DNA of 64,000 nt, taken from the NCBI RefSeq assembly GCF_008123425.1, contig NZ_VSSS01000089.1, forward strand, positions 1-64,000. The letters run 5' to 3'. This stretch comes from Bradyrhizobium rifense (GTDB lineage Bacteria; Pseudomonadota; Alphaproteobacteria; Rhizobiales; Xanthobacteraceae). Positions 41,744 through 49,947 of the stretch are shown piece by piece. Positions within the stretch are counted from its first letter, which is position 1. Each line of letters opens with the position of its first letter. Position numbers and translations under genes: made by a program. The notes below the pieces were generated by a model. The model was not told where the DNA came from and ran no database searches. It saw only the letters and a list, made by a program, of their open reading frames with translations.

Positions 41744-43213
41744 ATGCGGTCCCTGCTTGCGCTCATTGCAGCCTTTGCATCGCTCTATGCCGGCGCGGCT
41801 GTGGCGCAGTCGGTCGGCCAATTTCCATTTGCGTTGACGCGCGAAGGCCAGATGCTTGGCGCCGTCGAGGGCGAGGTGGCGTCATTCAAGGGGCTTGCCT
41901 ATGCGGCACCGCCGGTCGGCAGCCTGCGCTGGCGTCCGCCGCAGGCCTTGCCCGAGAGCTCCGAGATGAGCACGGCCTACGATTATGCCGCGGCCTGTCT
42001 CCAGCCAGCGATGCCGGCCGCGCGCGAGGATTGCCTCACGCTCAACGTGTTTCGTCCCTTCGGCGTCGACGGGCCGCTGCCGGTGATGGTGTTCATCCAT
42101 GGCGGCGATTTCGTTACGGGCACCGCCAGTGATCCGCTGTTCGACGGCTCGAGGTTCGCGCAGGCCGGGCTCATCGTCGTGACCTTGAATTATCGTCTCG
42201 GCGCGCTCGGCTGGCTGACGCATCCCGCGCTGTCGGACGGCGGCTCCGGCAATTTCGGCCTGATCGACCAGGTCACGGCGCTGCATTGGGTGCATGACAA
42301 CATCGCGGCCTTCGGCGGCGATGCGAACAACGTCACGCTGTTCGGCAACGGCGCCGGCGCAACGTCGATCGCGCTGCTGATGCTGTGCGCGCAATCGCGC
42401 GATCTTTTCCAGAAAGCCATTCTGCAATCAGTGCCCGGCCGCGCGCGCCTGCATTCGTCGCAGGAGGCCGAGGCCGTAGGCCGGCAATTTGTCGCCGCGC
42501 TCGGGCAGGAGGCGGATTTGCGCGCCGTCAAACCGGCGCGTCTGCTTGCGGCTGAAAAACGTCTGCTGGAGAAATCACCACGCAGCTTTGCGCCGGCGAT
42601 GGATGGACACCTGGTGACGGAAGACATCGCCGCCGGATTTGCGGCAGGACATGAGAGCCGCATTCCCCTGATCATCGGTTCGAATGACGACGAGACCCGT
42701 TTCGGCAGCGAGCCGGAGGTCATGGAGACGCTGTCGTCCTCAGGCGCGAGCATCGACGAGCTGCGCAAGCTCTATCCCGATGCCGCGAGGCCGTCCGACG
42801 TTGCGGCGAGCTTCTACACCGACAAGGTCTTCTCCGAGCCGGTGCGAATGCTCGCCCGGCTTCATGCCGCGAGCGGCGCGCCGACCTTCCGCTATCGCTT
42901 TGCCTATGTGCCTGAAGCACGGCGCGGCAATCCCGACGAAGGCCACGGGCGGGAGTTGCAGTTCATCTTCGGCGTGGAGGGCGTGCCCGGTGCGGGCATC
43001 TTCTCGCGACGGGACCGCGAGGTCGCAAGCCGCATGCGGGCCTACTGGATCAACTTTGCCAGGAGCGGCGACCCCAACGGCGCAGAGCTGCCGCATTGGG
43101 ATGCGGCCGCGGACCACGACCATCTGCTGCTGATCGCGAACGATCGCATTGCGAGCGGCGACGACCCCTGGGTGGTGCGTCTCGACCGGCTCCCGCGCGA
43201 GAGCAAAAAATGA
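41744..43213 (+). CDS. Type-B carboxylesterase family protein with a missing nucleophile
   Basis: A 489-aa exported protein with signal peptide (cleavage after AAVAQS). Carboxylesterase blocks are clear: FKGLAYAAPPVGSLRWRPP, EDCLTLNVFRP, the oxyanion region FIHGGDFVTG, SGNFGLIDQ, and candidates for the acidic and His residues in GSNDDET and GHGRELQF. The nucleophile elbow reads FGNGAGA where GESAG is expected, so residue 203 is Gly, encoded GGC. It therefore cannot work as a normal serine esterase, and is either a binding protein or a decayed enzyme. The frame is otherwise intact. Confidence 0.85.
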   Translation: MRSLLALIAAFASLYAGAAVAQSVGQFPFALTREGQMLGAVEGEVASFKGLAYAAPPVGSLRWRPPQALPESSEMSTAYDYAAACLQPAMPAAREDCLTLNVFRPFGVDGPLPVMVFIHGGDFVTGTASDPLFDGSRFAQAGLIVVTLNYRLGALGWLTHPALSDGGSGNFGLIDQVTALHWVHDNIAAFGGDANNVTLFGNGAGATSIALLMLCAQSRDLFQKAILQSVPGRARLHSSQEAEAVGRQFVAALGQEADLRAVKPARLLAAEKRLLEKSPRSFAPAMDGHLVTEDIAAGFAAGHESRIPLIIGSNDDETRFGSEPEVMETLSSSGASIDELRKLYPDAARPSDVAASFYTDKVFSEPVRMLARLHAASGAPTFRYRFAYVPEARRGNPDEGHGRELQFIFGVEGVPGAGIFSRRDREVASRMRAYWINFARSGDPNGAELPHWDAAADHDHLLLIANDRIASGDDPWVVRLDRLPRESKK

Positions 43214-43220
43214 GTTGGAG

Positions 43221-43400
43221 TTAGGCCGCGAGCTCGACGCGCGGCGCCGGGCTCAGCCGGTCTTCTTCCAGATAGTCCATCGCGCCGTCCTTCTCGACGG
43301 CATAGAACTGCTGGCCTTCCTTCGAGCGGTAGGCGGCGCGAACGACGCCGCGGCGGCCCTTGTCACTGTTGACGACGTCCCCCAGCGCAAACTTCTTCAT
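43221..43400 (-). CDS. Small hypothetical protein, 59 aa
   Basis: ATG 43400 encodes MKKFALGDVVNSDKGRRGVV and the ORF ends with a TAA whose reverse complement is at 43221-43223. It is a compact beta-rich sequence with the alternating pattern of SH3-like or KOW-like folds (VVRAAYRSKEGQQFYAVEKDG broken by a Gly turn). No signal peptide. It is convergent with the carboxylesterase-like gene, 7 bp apart. Function unknown. Confidence 0.6.
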   Translation of the reverse strand: MKKFALGDVVNSDKGRRGVVRAAYRSKEGQQFYAVEKDGAMDYLEEDRLSPAPRVELAA

Positions 43401-43558
43401 CTCACGACTCGCATGTCTTCAGGCCGATTCCTTCGGCCACGCCGGATTGTGGGCGGCAAATCGTTAACGACTTGCTAACCATACCGGTTTGCCTATGCTC
43501 GCCGCCGATTGCGCGACTGCTACACGCGCATGTCGTTCAACGAGACGAGCTGGCACAA

Positions 43559-44353
43559 ATGACGCGATTTCCGACCCTGTTCCTGTCCCACGGCGGCGGC
43601 CCCTGGCCCTTCATGGAGGACCGGCGGGTGCAATATGCGAAGACGGCCGCGGAGTTCGGCCGGCTGCCGCAGCTTCTGCCCGCAAAGCCGAAGGCGGTGC
43701 TCGTCATCACCGGCCATTGGGAGGCCGACGCCTTCACCGTGTCGACCTCGGCGCATCCGCCGATGGTGTACGACTATTACGGCTTCCCCGAGCATACCTA
43801 CCGCATCACATATCCGGCGCCGGGCAAGCCCGAGCTCGCGGCAGAAGTGAAGGCGCTGCTCACGCGCGCCGGCCTCGATTGCCGGGAAGATCTCAATCAG
43901 GGGTTCGACCACGGCACCTTCGTGCCGCTTGGGCTGATGTATCCGAACGCCGACATGCCGATCGTACTGCTGTCGCTGAAGTCGAGCTACGACGCGGCCG
44001 AGCACATCAAGGTCGGGCAGGCGATCGCCTCGCTCCGCGACGAGGGCATTCTGATCGTCGGCAGCGGGCTCACCTATCACAATATGCGCGGTTTCGGCCG
44101 CGCGGAGTCCAAGCCCGTCTCGTACGATTTCGAGGCCTATCTGAACGAGGCGATCGGCAATCCGGATCCGGCGCGCCGCAACGCGATGCTGGTGGACTGG
44201 GAGAACGCGCCGAGCGCGCGTCTCGCCCATCCGCGTGAGGATCATTTGCTGCCGTTGATGGTCGCCGCAGGTGCCGCCGGCAGCGACGTCGGCAAGCGCG
44301 TCTTCGTCGACGAGGTCGCGAACGTCGCGATGGCGTCGTACGTGTTCGGGTGA
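43559..44353 (+). CDS. Class III extradiol dioxygenase (LigB/DODA-like)
   Basis: A 264-aa non-haem metal enzyme of the YgiD/4,5-DOPA-extradiol-dioxygenase branch, which opens catechol-type rings. Metal and catalytic histidines are visible in LSHGGGPWPF (near residue 11), ITGHWEADAF and FDHGTFVPLGL. SGLTYHNMR near residue 180 is also conserved. The natural substrate in bacteria is rarely known. ATG 43559 has no strong SD; longer in-frame starts are less likely by family alignment. Confidence 0.88.
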   Translation: MTRFPTLFLSHGGGPWPFMEDRRVQYAKTAAEFGRLPQLLPAKPKAVLVITGHWEADAFTVSTSAHPPMVYDYYGFPEHTYRITYPAPGKPELAAEVKALLTRAGLDCREDLNQGFDHGTFVPLGLMYPNADMPIVLLSLKSSYDAAEHIKVGQAIASLRDEGILIVGSGLTYHNMRGFGRAESKPVSYDFEAYLNEAIGNPDPARRNAMLVDWENAPSARLAHPREDHLLPLMVAAGAAGSDVGKRVFVDEVANVAMASYVFG

Positions 44354-44365
44354 ATCCGTAGAACT

Positions 44366-44446
44366 CGTAGGGCGGATTAGCGTAAGCGTAATCCGCCATT
44401 GGGCTAAAACGTAGGTCGCGGATTTCGCTTCGCTAACCAATCCGCC
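44366..44446. repeat. Intergenic repeat (GTAGGGCGGATT type), copy 1
   Basis: CGTAGGGCGGATTAGCG followed by CGTAATCCGCC and a second degenerate unit ending AATCCGCC. This kind of 'GGCGGATTAGCG' palindrome is common between genes in Bradyrhizobium. It ends exactly where the serine hydrolase gene ends. Confidence 0.7.
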
Positions 44447-46189
44447 TTATGGGCTGCGCTTCGCGATGAAGGTGCCGTTCGGCTGGTGATACACGAGTTC
44501 CTCGATCGCGCCGGATGGGCCGCGGCGGAATTCGGTGCGATAGCCGTCGAGCTGGACGATGCTGAGCGTCGCGCCCTGGTAGGGCCGCAGCTGGTAGAGC
44601 GGCACGAACGGAATTTTCAGAGTAAGCTGGCCCTCGCCATCCTCGGTGACGATGTGGGTCTGATCGCCGCGAATGTATTCGCCGACGCAGGCCAACCGGA
44701 ACGCAGGGTCCATGCATTCGCCGGCGGCGGCGCGCGTGAAGACGATGTCCGGCACCAGCACCTCGAGCTGGGCCGAGAGACTCGCAATGTTGCCGTCGCG
44801 GTCGGTCGCAAAGGTAATCACGAGATCGTCCGGATTGAGGTCTCCGAAAACGTACGGCAGCTGGAACGAATCGTAGTGCCGGTGTGCGAGCTTCGCCTTC
44901 GTGCCGCGCCAGGCCCAGTGCAGGCTGTCGCCGTCTTGTGTGATGACCACCCGGCCATAGGCCGGATGTTCATAGGCGCCGCAAAAATCTGCGAGATCAT
45001 GGCTAGGCTTCGTGTTCAGCTTGCGCGCCGTCGGCTTCGCCGACTCGTCGGCTTTCTGCTGCGCCAGCGCTTTGCGGCGCTTGTCGCGCAGGCGGTCCAG
45101 CCACGGCACGGGTTCGTTGCCGGCGAGATGATCGTGAACGCGGTTGATCAGGATGCTGGACACCAGATTGCCGCCGGTGTTGGTGAAGACGGCGATGCCG
45201 GTGTTTCGCGCCGGGATGAGGCGCATCAGCGTACTCCAGCCGAGCCAGCCGCCGGAGTGTCCGACCACGCGCTCGCCGCGGTAGGTGGTGTGGTTGAAGC
45301 CCAGCCCGTAATGCGAATGGCCGAACTCTTCCCACTCAGCAGCGCCGGCGAAGACGCGCGGCGACTGCATCTCCCGGATCAGCGTGGACGACAGCAGGCG
45401 CTCGCCGGCGAATTCGCCCTCGGCCAGCAAGAATTTCATCCAGTTGGCGAGGGCGGCAACCGAGGTGACGATGGCGCCGGCGCCCGTCGTGGTGATGGGG
45501 AGGAATTTGCTTCGCGAGCGCAGGTCGCCCCGTTCCACCAGGTAGGGAACGGCGGCGTCAGTTGCCGCGGCGTACTCCTCGGCCGAAAAGCCGACCGGGA
45601 TCCGTAACTTATCTGTAAGCCGGGTGCGGACGAAATCTTCATAGCTCTGACCACTGATGCGCTCGACGACAAGGCTAGCGGCATTGTAGGCGAGATTGTT
45701 GTATTGAAAATCGGTGCGGATGTCCCGGGCCGGCTCAAGGTGACGCAGCGCCGCCATCATCTCGCTGCGCGAGAGATCGGCTGGAATCCATATCCAGTCG
45801 TGGCGGGGCAGGCCGGAGTGGTGGCTGAGCAGGTCGCGCACGGTGACGCGCTCGGTCGCGACCGCGTCCTGCAGGCGGAATTCGGGAATGGTGTCGCGGA
45901 CCGGTTTTGTCCAGTCGAGCCGTCCCTCGTCCACCAGAAGCGCCAACGCCGTGGCGGTGAACGTTTTGGTGATCGAGCAGATCAGGAACTGCGTCTCTGG
46001 CGTCGCGGGCAGTCCGGCTTCCACGTCGCGCTGGCCGCATGCCCTGAGCAGCACCGTCTCGCCGTTCTGCACGACGGCGAGCGTCACGGCCGGCACCTGC
46101 CACTCCGCCATCGCCTCCGTGACCAGCGCGTCGAGCTCGGGGATGAGGGCTGTGATGGTCGTATCGCTTCGGGCAGATCGGCTGGACAT
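44447..46189 (-). CDS. Class C beta-lactamase-fold serine hydrolase with DUF3471-like C-terminal modules
   Basis: A 580-aa protein. The penicillin-binding motifs are complete: SITK (S72, K75), YNN (Y163, N165) and HSG (H312). Residues ~395-580 resemble one or two DUF3471-type lipocalin-like modules (DLADFCGAYEHPAYGRV, then FRLACVGEYIRGDQTH). The family includes D-amino-acid peptidases, esterases and AmpC-like enzymes, so a true beta-lactamase role is not implied. No signal peptide is visible (MSSRSARSDTTIT), suggesting a cytosolic enzyme. A GTAATGTTAC palindrome 48 bp upstream matches those at the blaI gene and the 54-aa gene. Confidence 0.88.
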   Translation of the reverse strand: MSSRSARSDTTITALIPELDALVTEAMAEWQVPAVTLAVVQNGETVLLRACGQRDVEAGLPATPETQFLICSITKTFTATALALLVDEGRLDWTKPVRDTIPEFRLQDAVATERVTVRDLLSHHSGLPRHDWIWIPADLSRSEMMAALRHLEPARDIRTDFQYNNLAYNAASLVVERISGQSYEDFVRTRLTDKLRIPVGFSAEEYAAATDAAVPYLVERGDLRSRSKFLPITTTGAGAIVTSVAALANWMKFLLAEGEFAGERLLSSTLIREMQSPRVFAGAAEWEEFGHSHYGLGFNHTTYRGERVVGHSGGWLGWSTLMRLIPARNTGIAVFTNTGGNLVSSILINRVHDHLAGNEPVPWLDRLRDKRRKALAQQKADESAKPTARKLNTKPSHDLADFCGAYEHPAYGRVVITQDGDSLHWAWRGTKAKLAHRHYDSFQLPYVFGDLNPDDLVITFATDRDGNIASLSAQLEVLVPDIVFTRAAAGECMDPAFRLACVGEYIRGDQTHIVTEDGEGQLTLKIPFVPLYQLRPYQGATLSIVQLDGYRTEFRRGPSGAIEELVYHQPNGTFIAKRSP

Positions 46190-46237
46190 GGCACACTCGT
46201 TCTTCCGCTCGCCTCCACAACGGCTGGATGACGACCC

Positions 46238-46247
46238 GTAATGTTAC
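46238..46247. promoter_or_regulatory. Candidate BlaI operator 3
   Basis: GTAATGTTAC (GTAACATTAC on the coding strand) lies 48 bp before the serine hydrolase start. The coding-strand context TTTGTAACATTACGGG is nearly identical to the site before the blaI-type gene about 12.8 kb away. Confidence 0.55.
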
Positions 46248-46329
46248 AAAGCGTAGCATTCGCGACTGACCGACGCAAGCTGCGGGCGAGGCGACACGGG
46301 TCGTCGCTTCCGCCCTCGCTCTTCGAGGT

Positions 46330-46397
46330 AAGGCGGACAAGTCCGCCGCGCGCAACGCGCACGCGGAGAACCCATGACGCAGTAAGACGAATCCGCC
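46330..46397. repeat. Intergenic repeat (GTAGGGCGGATT type), copy 2, inverted
   Basis: On the minus strand it reads CGTAGGGCGGATTCGTC (first bases inside the glgA end) and continues with GCGGACTTGTCCGCC. It shares the CGTAGGGCGGATT core with copy 1 at 44366 in opposite orientation, so the two bracket the serine hydrolase and its operator. Confidence 0.55.
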
Positions 46398-47828
46398 CTA
46401 CGCGCTGCGGGATGCCATCAGGCCGCGATAGAGTGCCGCGTACTCGCCCGCCCGGTTGCGCCAGGACACGTCGGTCGCGAGGCCCGCGAGCTGCAATTGC
46501 CGCCACGTTGCCTTGTCATGGTAGGTGAAGCTGGCGCGCCCCAGCGTTGCCGAGAGATTTGCCGATGTTACGGGCCCGAACGTGAAGCCGGTCGTCTCGT
46601 TCACGGTATCCGCGAGGCCGCCGACGCGCGACACGATCGGCACGGCGCCATAGCGCAGCGCACAGAGCTGGGTCAGCCCGCACGGCTCGAACCGCGACGG
46701 CACAATCAATGCGTCAGAGCCGGCCTGGATCAGATGCGCGAGCGCTTCGTCGTAGCCGATCACGGCCGCGATCCGGCCCGGATGTCCGCGTGCGGTTCCC
46801 TGGTAGCGATCCTGCAGTTCGGCATCGCCGCTGCCGAGCAGCGCCAATTGCATCCCATCACCGAGGATGGTGGGCATGGACTCCAGCAGCAGATCGAGTC
46901 CCTTCTGCCAGGACAGGCGGCTGATAACGCCGAGCAGCAGCGCATCCGGCCGCGGGTCGAGGCCGAGCCGCTGCTGCAGCGCGGCCTTGTTGGCCGAACG
47001 AAACGACAGCTCCTCGGCGCTGAAGCGGTAGGCGATGTGCGGATCGGTGTGTGGATTCCACACCGAGATGTCGATGCCGTTGAGGATGCCGCTCAGCGCG
47101 TTTGCGCGCTCGCGCAGCAGGCCGCCGAGCCCCATGCCGCCCTCGTCGCTCTGGATCTCCTGCGCATAGGTGGGCGACACCGTGGTGATGCGATCGGCCA
47201 GTTGCAGCCCGGCCTTCAGGAAACTGATGCTGCCGAAATATTCGAGGCCGTGGACGTCGAACGACGCGTCCCAAGGCAGCCCGATCGCGCCCGCGAGCGT
47301 GCGGTCGAACTTGCCCTGATAGGCCATGTTGTGAATGGTCATGACGGTGCCGGGCCGTGCCCCGCCATCGTAGTGCAGATAGGCCGGCGCCAGCCCGGCC
47401 TGCCAGTCATGGGCATGCACCACGTCAGGCACGAAGGCCGGAACGAGACCGTGGCCGATATCGGCCGCGATGCGCGACAGCGCCGCGAAGCGCACGCCGT
47501 TGTCCGGCCAGTCGACGCCTTCGGCGGTGACGTAAGGATTGCCCGGCCGCGCGTAGAGATGCGGCACGTCGAGCACGAACAGGTCGAGCCCGTCATGGGA
47601 GCCCGCGAGCAGCCGGCCCGGGCCGCCGAAATAATCCGGCCAGCGCCGGATTTCTTCCGCACCCGAAAGCCGCCGCATCACGTCCGGGTAGCCCGGCATC
47701 AGCGTGCGCATCTCGACGCCGTGCGCCTTCAGCGCAATCGGCAACGCGCCGGCGACATCCGCGAGGCCGCCGGTCTTGACGATGGGGTAGACTTCTGAAG
47801 CGACCGCGAGGACGCGAGCAGGCGTCAT
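46398..47828 (-). CDS. glgA: Glycogen synthase (ADP-glucose)
   Basis: A 476-aa GT5 glycosyltransferase adding glucose from ADP-glucose to glycogen. Signature blocks: KTGGLADV (ADP-glucose binding, residues ~18-25), HAHDWQAGLAP, ISRLSWQKGLDLL, and the C-terminal SRFEPCGLTQL with the catalytic Glu. ATG 47828 overlaps the glgC stop (ATGA at 47825-47828), so the pair is translationally coupled. An open frame extends upstream but belongs to the shadow of glgC. Confidence 0.95.
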   Translation of the reverse strand: MTPARVLAVASEVYPIVKTGGLADVAGALPIALKAHGVEMRTLMPGYPDVMRRLSGAEEIRRWPDYFGGPGRLLAGSHDGLDLFVLDVPHLYARPGNPYVTAEGVDWPDNGVRFAALSRIAADIGHGLVPAFVPDVVHAHDWQAGLAPAYLHYDGGARPGTVMTIHNMAYQGKFDRTLAGAIGLPWDASFDVHGLEYFGSISFLKAGLQLADRITTVSPTYAQEIQSDEGGMGLGGLLRERANALSGILNGIDISVWNPHTDPHIAYRFSAEELSFRSANKAALQQRLGLDPRPDALLLGVISRLSWQKGLDLLLESMPTILGDGMQLALLGSGDAELQDRYQGTARGHPGRIAAVIGYDEALAHLIQAGSDALIVPSRFEPCGLTQLCALRYGAVPIVSRVGGLADTVNETTGFTFGPVTSANLSATLGRASFTYHDKATWRQLQLAGLATDVSWRNRAGEYAALYRGLMASRSA

Positions 47829-49087
47829 GTATTGAGCCTGTCGATCATCGTTTGCGTAATCAGCGAGATGCCTTGCTCGGTGGTGCGGAAGCGTTTGGCG
47901 TCGAGCTCGGGATCCTCGCCGACGACAAGCCCCTCGGGGATCTCGATGCCGCGATCGATCACGACATTCTTCAGCCGCGCGCCGCGCCCGACGTTCACAT
48001 AGGGCATGATCACGGCGTTTTCGACACTGGCATAGGAGTTGATGCGCACGCCGGTGAACAGCAGTGAGCGGCGCAGCGAGGCGCCGGAGATGATGCAGCC
48101 ACCCGAGACAAGCGAGCTCACGGCATAGCCGCGCCGGCTCTCCTCGTCGTGGACGAATTTGGCTGGCGGCGTGATTTCCGAATAGGACCAGATCGGCCAG
48201 GCGCGGTCGAACAGATCGAGCTCCGGCACCACGTCGGTGAGGTCGATATTGGCGGCCCAATACGCGTCGACCGTTCCGACATCACGCCAGTAGGAGCGCG
48301 GTTCGGTGCCGGTCCGTACGCAGGACGTCGAGAACTGGTGCGCAATAGCGCGACCGTTCTTGACGATGTAGGGAATGATGTCCTTGCCGAAATCGTGGTT
48401 GGAGTGTGGATCCTCGGCGTCGCGCTTGAGCTGGTCGAACAGGAATTTCGAGTCGAACACGTAGATGCCCATGCTGGCGAGCGAGACGTCCGGCTTGCCG
48501 GGCATCGGCGGTGGATCCTTGGGCTTCTCGAGGAATTGCTGTATCCAGCCGTTCTCGTCGATATGCATGATGCCGAAGCCGGAGGATTCCGCGCGGGGCA
48601 TTTCCAGGCAGCCGACGGTGACGTCCGCGCCGCTGTCGACGTGCTGCCGCAGCATCACCTCGTAATCCATCTTGTAGATGTGGTCGCCGGCGAGCACCAC
48701 GATAAAGCGGGCGTTGTGCGACTCGATGATGTCGATGTTCTGGTAGATCGCATCCGCCGTGCCGACATACCACATGCTCTCCGAGACGCGCTGGCTCGCA
48801 GGCAGGATGTCAAAACTCTCGTTGCGCTCGGGGCGGAAGAAGTTCCAGCCCATCTGGAGATGCCGGATCAGGCTGTGCGCCTTGTACTGGGTGGCAACCG
48901 CGATGCGGCGGATGCCGGAGTTGACCGCGTTCGACAGCGCGAAATCGATGATGCGGGATTTGCCGCCGAAATAGACCGCGGGTTTGGCGCGCCGGTCGGT
49001 CAATTCCAGCAGCCGGCTGCCGCGACCACCGGCCAGGACAAACGCCAAAGCCTGGCGGGCAAGCGGCTCATTTCCGGCGGCACTCAT
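47825..49087 (-). CDS. glgC: Glucose-1-phosphate adenylyltransferase
   Basis: A 420-aa ADP-glucose pyrophosphorylase, committing step of glycogen synthesis: ATP + Glc-1-P to ADP-Glc + PPi. It has the nucleotide-binding LAGGRGSRLLELTDRRAKP, the WYVGTADA block, the metal-site GDHIYKMDY, and a left-handed beta-helix C-terminus (SGGCIISGASLRRS...). SD GGGAGGA precedes ATG 49087. Allosteric control by pyruvate or fructose-6-P is known for alphaproteobacterial enzymes but not readable here. Confidence 0.95.
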   Translation of the reverse strand: MSAAGNEPLARQALAFVLAGGRGSRLLELTDRRAKPAVYFGGKSRIIDFALSNAVNSGIRRIAVATQYKAHSLIRHLQMGWNFFRPERNESFDILPASQRVSESMWYVGTADAIYQNIDIIESHNARFIVVLAGDHIYKMDYEVMLRQHVDSGADVTVGCLEMPRAESSGFGIMHIDENGWIQQFLEKPKDPPPMPGKPDVSLASMGIYVFDSKFLFDQLKRDAEDPHSNHDFGKDIIPYIVKNGRAIAHQFSTSCVRTGTEPRSYWRDVGTVDAYWAANIDLTDVVPELDLFDRAWPIWSYSEITPPAKFVHDEESRRGYAVSSLVSGGCIISGASLRRSLLFTGVRINSYASVENAVIMPYVNVGRGARLKNVVIDRGIEIPEGLVVGEDPELDAKRFRTTEQGISLITQTMIDRLNT

Positions 49088-49419
49088 GTCATCCTCCCTG
49101 AACTCAGGCGCATACCAAGGTCTTCGCGAGACGCCTCCCGGCCGCGCATCGTTGGAACCGATAGTAACGGTACGAATAGGTAATCGGGAAGGTGCTTGTT
49201 GGTTGCGAACGCATGGGAAGCTTAACGCTTTCCCGCCGGTCTCAACGCTCCAGCGCCGTCGTACCGGCGTCATACCGGCGCGGCGGATGATCACATTTCG
49301 GGCACGCGTGGTGTCTTGTGCGGTGCACGCAAATTCGAGGCTTTGACTTAACGCTGGGATGCCTGAATCATGGCGGCGCGATCCTTTCCAAAACGAAACG
49401 TCAGAGAGGGAGAAAGGCG
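49088..49419. other. Divergent intergenic region, 332 bp
   Basis: Separates glgC (minus) from the Gly/Tyr-rich secreted protein (plus). It contains the GC-rich imperfect repeat GTACCGGCGTCATACCGGCG near 49261-49280. I found no clear promoter motif or gene; both flanking promoters must lie here. Confidence 0.4.
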
Positions 49420-49833
49420 ATGAATATCTGGAAAACGACAATTGCCTGTTCGCTCACGGCTGCGGTCGTGGCGGGCCAGGTGGGGCAGGCGTCAGCGGCC
49501 CCGCTGCCGACCCATGTCGCGACCATGAAGGCCGCGGCCGGCGATGACGTCACGCCGGTCTATTGGCGCGGCCGCGGGTTTGGTTGGGGGATCGGTGGCC
49601 TGGCGGCCGGCGCGATCATCGGTGGCGCCATCGCCAGCAGCGGGCCTTATGGCTATTACGGCGGCGACCCTTATTACGGTGGCGGTTACGGGCCGGGCTA
49701 CGGCTATGCGCCGGCCTATTATGGTTACGGCTACGGGCCGGCCTATCCGCGATATTACCGGCCCTACCGTCCGTATTACGGCTATGGCTACGGCTACCGG
49801 CCGTATCGCCCGTACTACCGCGGATATTGGTAG
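49420..49833 (+). CDS. Secreted Gly/Tyr-rich protein
   Basis: A 137-aa protein. A signal peptide (residues ~1-27, ending ASAAP) is followed by a short linker, a glycine-rich hydrophobic stretch GGLAAGAIIGGAIASSG that may insert in a membrane, and a 75-residue tail of repeated YGY/GYG/RPY units. Such tails are low-complexity and common in rhizobial envelope proteins of unknown role. SD AGGGAGAAAGG precedes ATG 49420. The repetitive tail is prone to length variation. Confidence 0.78.
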   Translation: MNIWKTTIACSLTAAVVAGQVGQASAAPLPTHVATMKAAAGDDVTPVYWRGRGFGWGIGGLAAGAIIGGAIASSGPYGYYGGDPYYGGGYGPGYGYAPAYYGYGYGPAYPRYYRPYRPYYGYGYGYRPYRPYYRGYW

Positions 49834-49834
49834 G

Positions 49835-49933
49835 TTAGAGCGACAGCCACACGATCAGGCTCATGCAGGCGAGATGCGCGAGCACGATTGCGGCGAGATG
49901 CAGCGGGCCGGCTTTGGGGCGAATCCTGCGCAT
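49835..49933 (-). CDS. Possible 32-aa membrane peptide
   Basis: ATG 49933 encodes MRRIRPKAGPLHLAAIVLAH, a basic N-terminus and one hydrophobic helix, ending with a TAA 2 bp from the stop of the convergent Gly/Tyr-rich gene. It starts 14 nt after the stop of the binding-protein gene at 49948. The SD is GGGGCGG-like and weak. It could equally be an accidental ORF. Confidence 0.3.
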   Translation of the reverse strand: MRRIRPKAGPLHLAAIVLAHLACMSLIVWLSL

Positions 49934-49947
49934 CTCGCCGCCCCGCG

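Noticed and set aside
47829..48260. 144-codon N-terminal extension of glgA
   Set aside because: Lies inside glgC in another frame; the conserved GlgA start (MTPARVLAVASEVYP) is at 47828 and overlaps the glgC stop by 4 nt.
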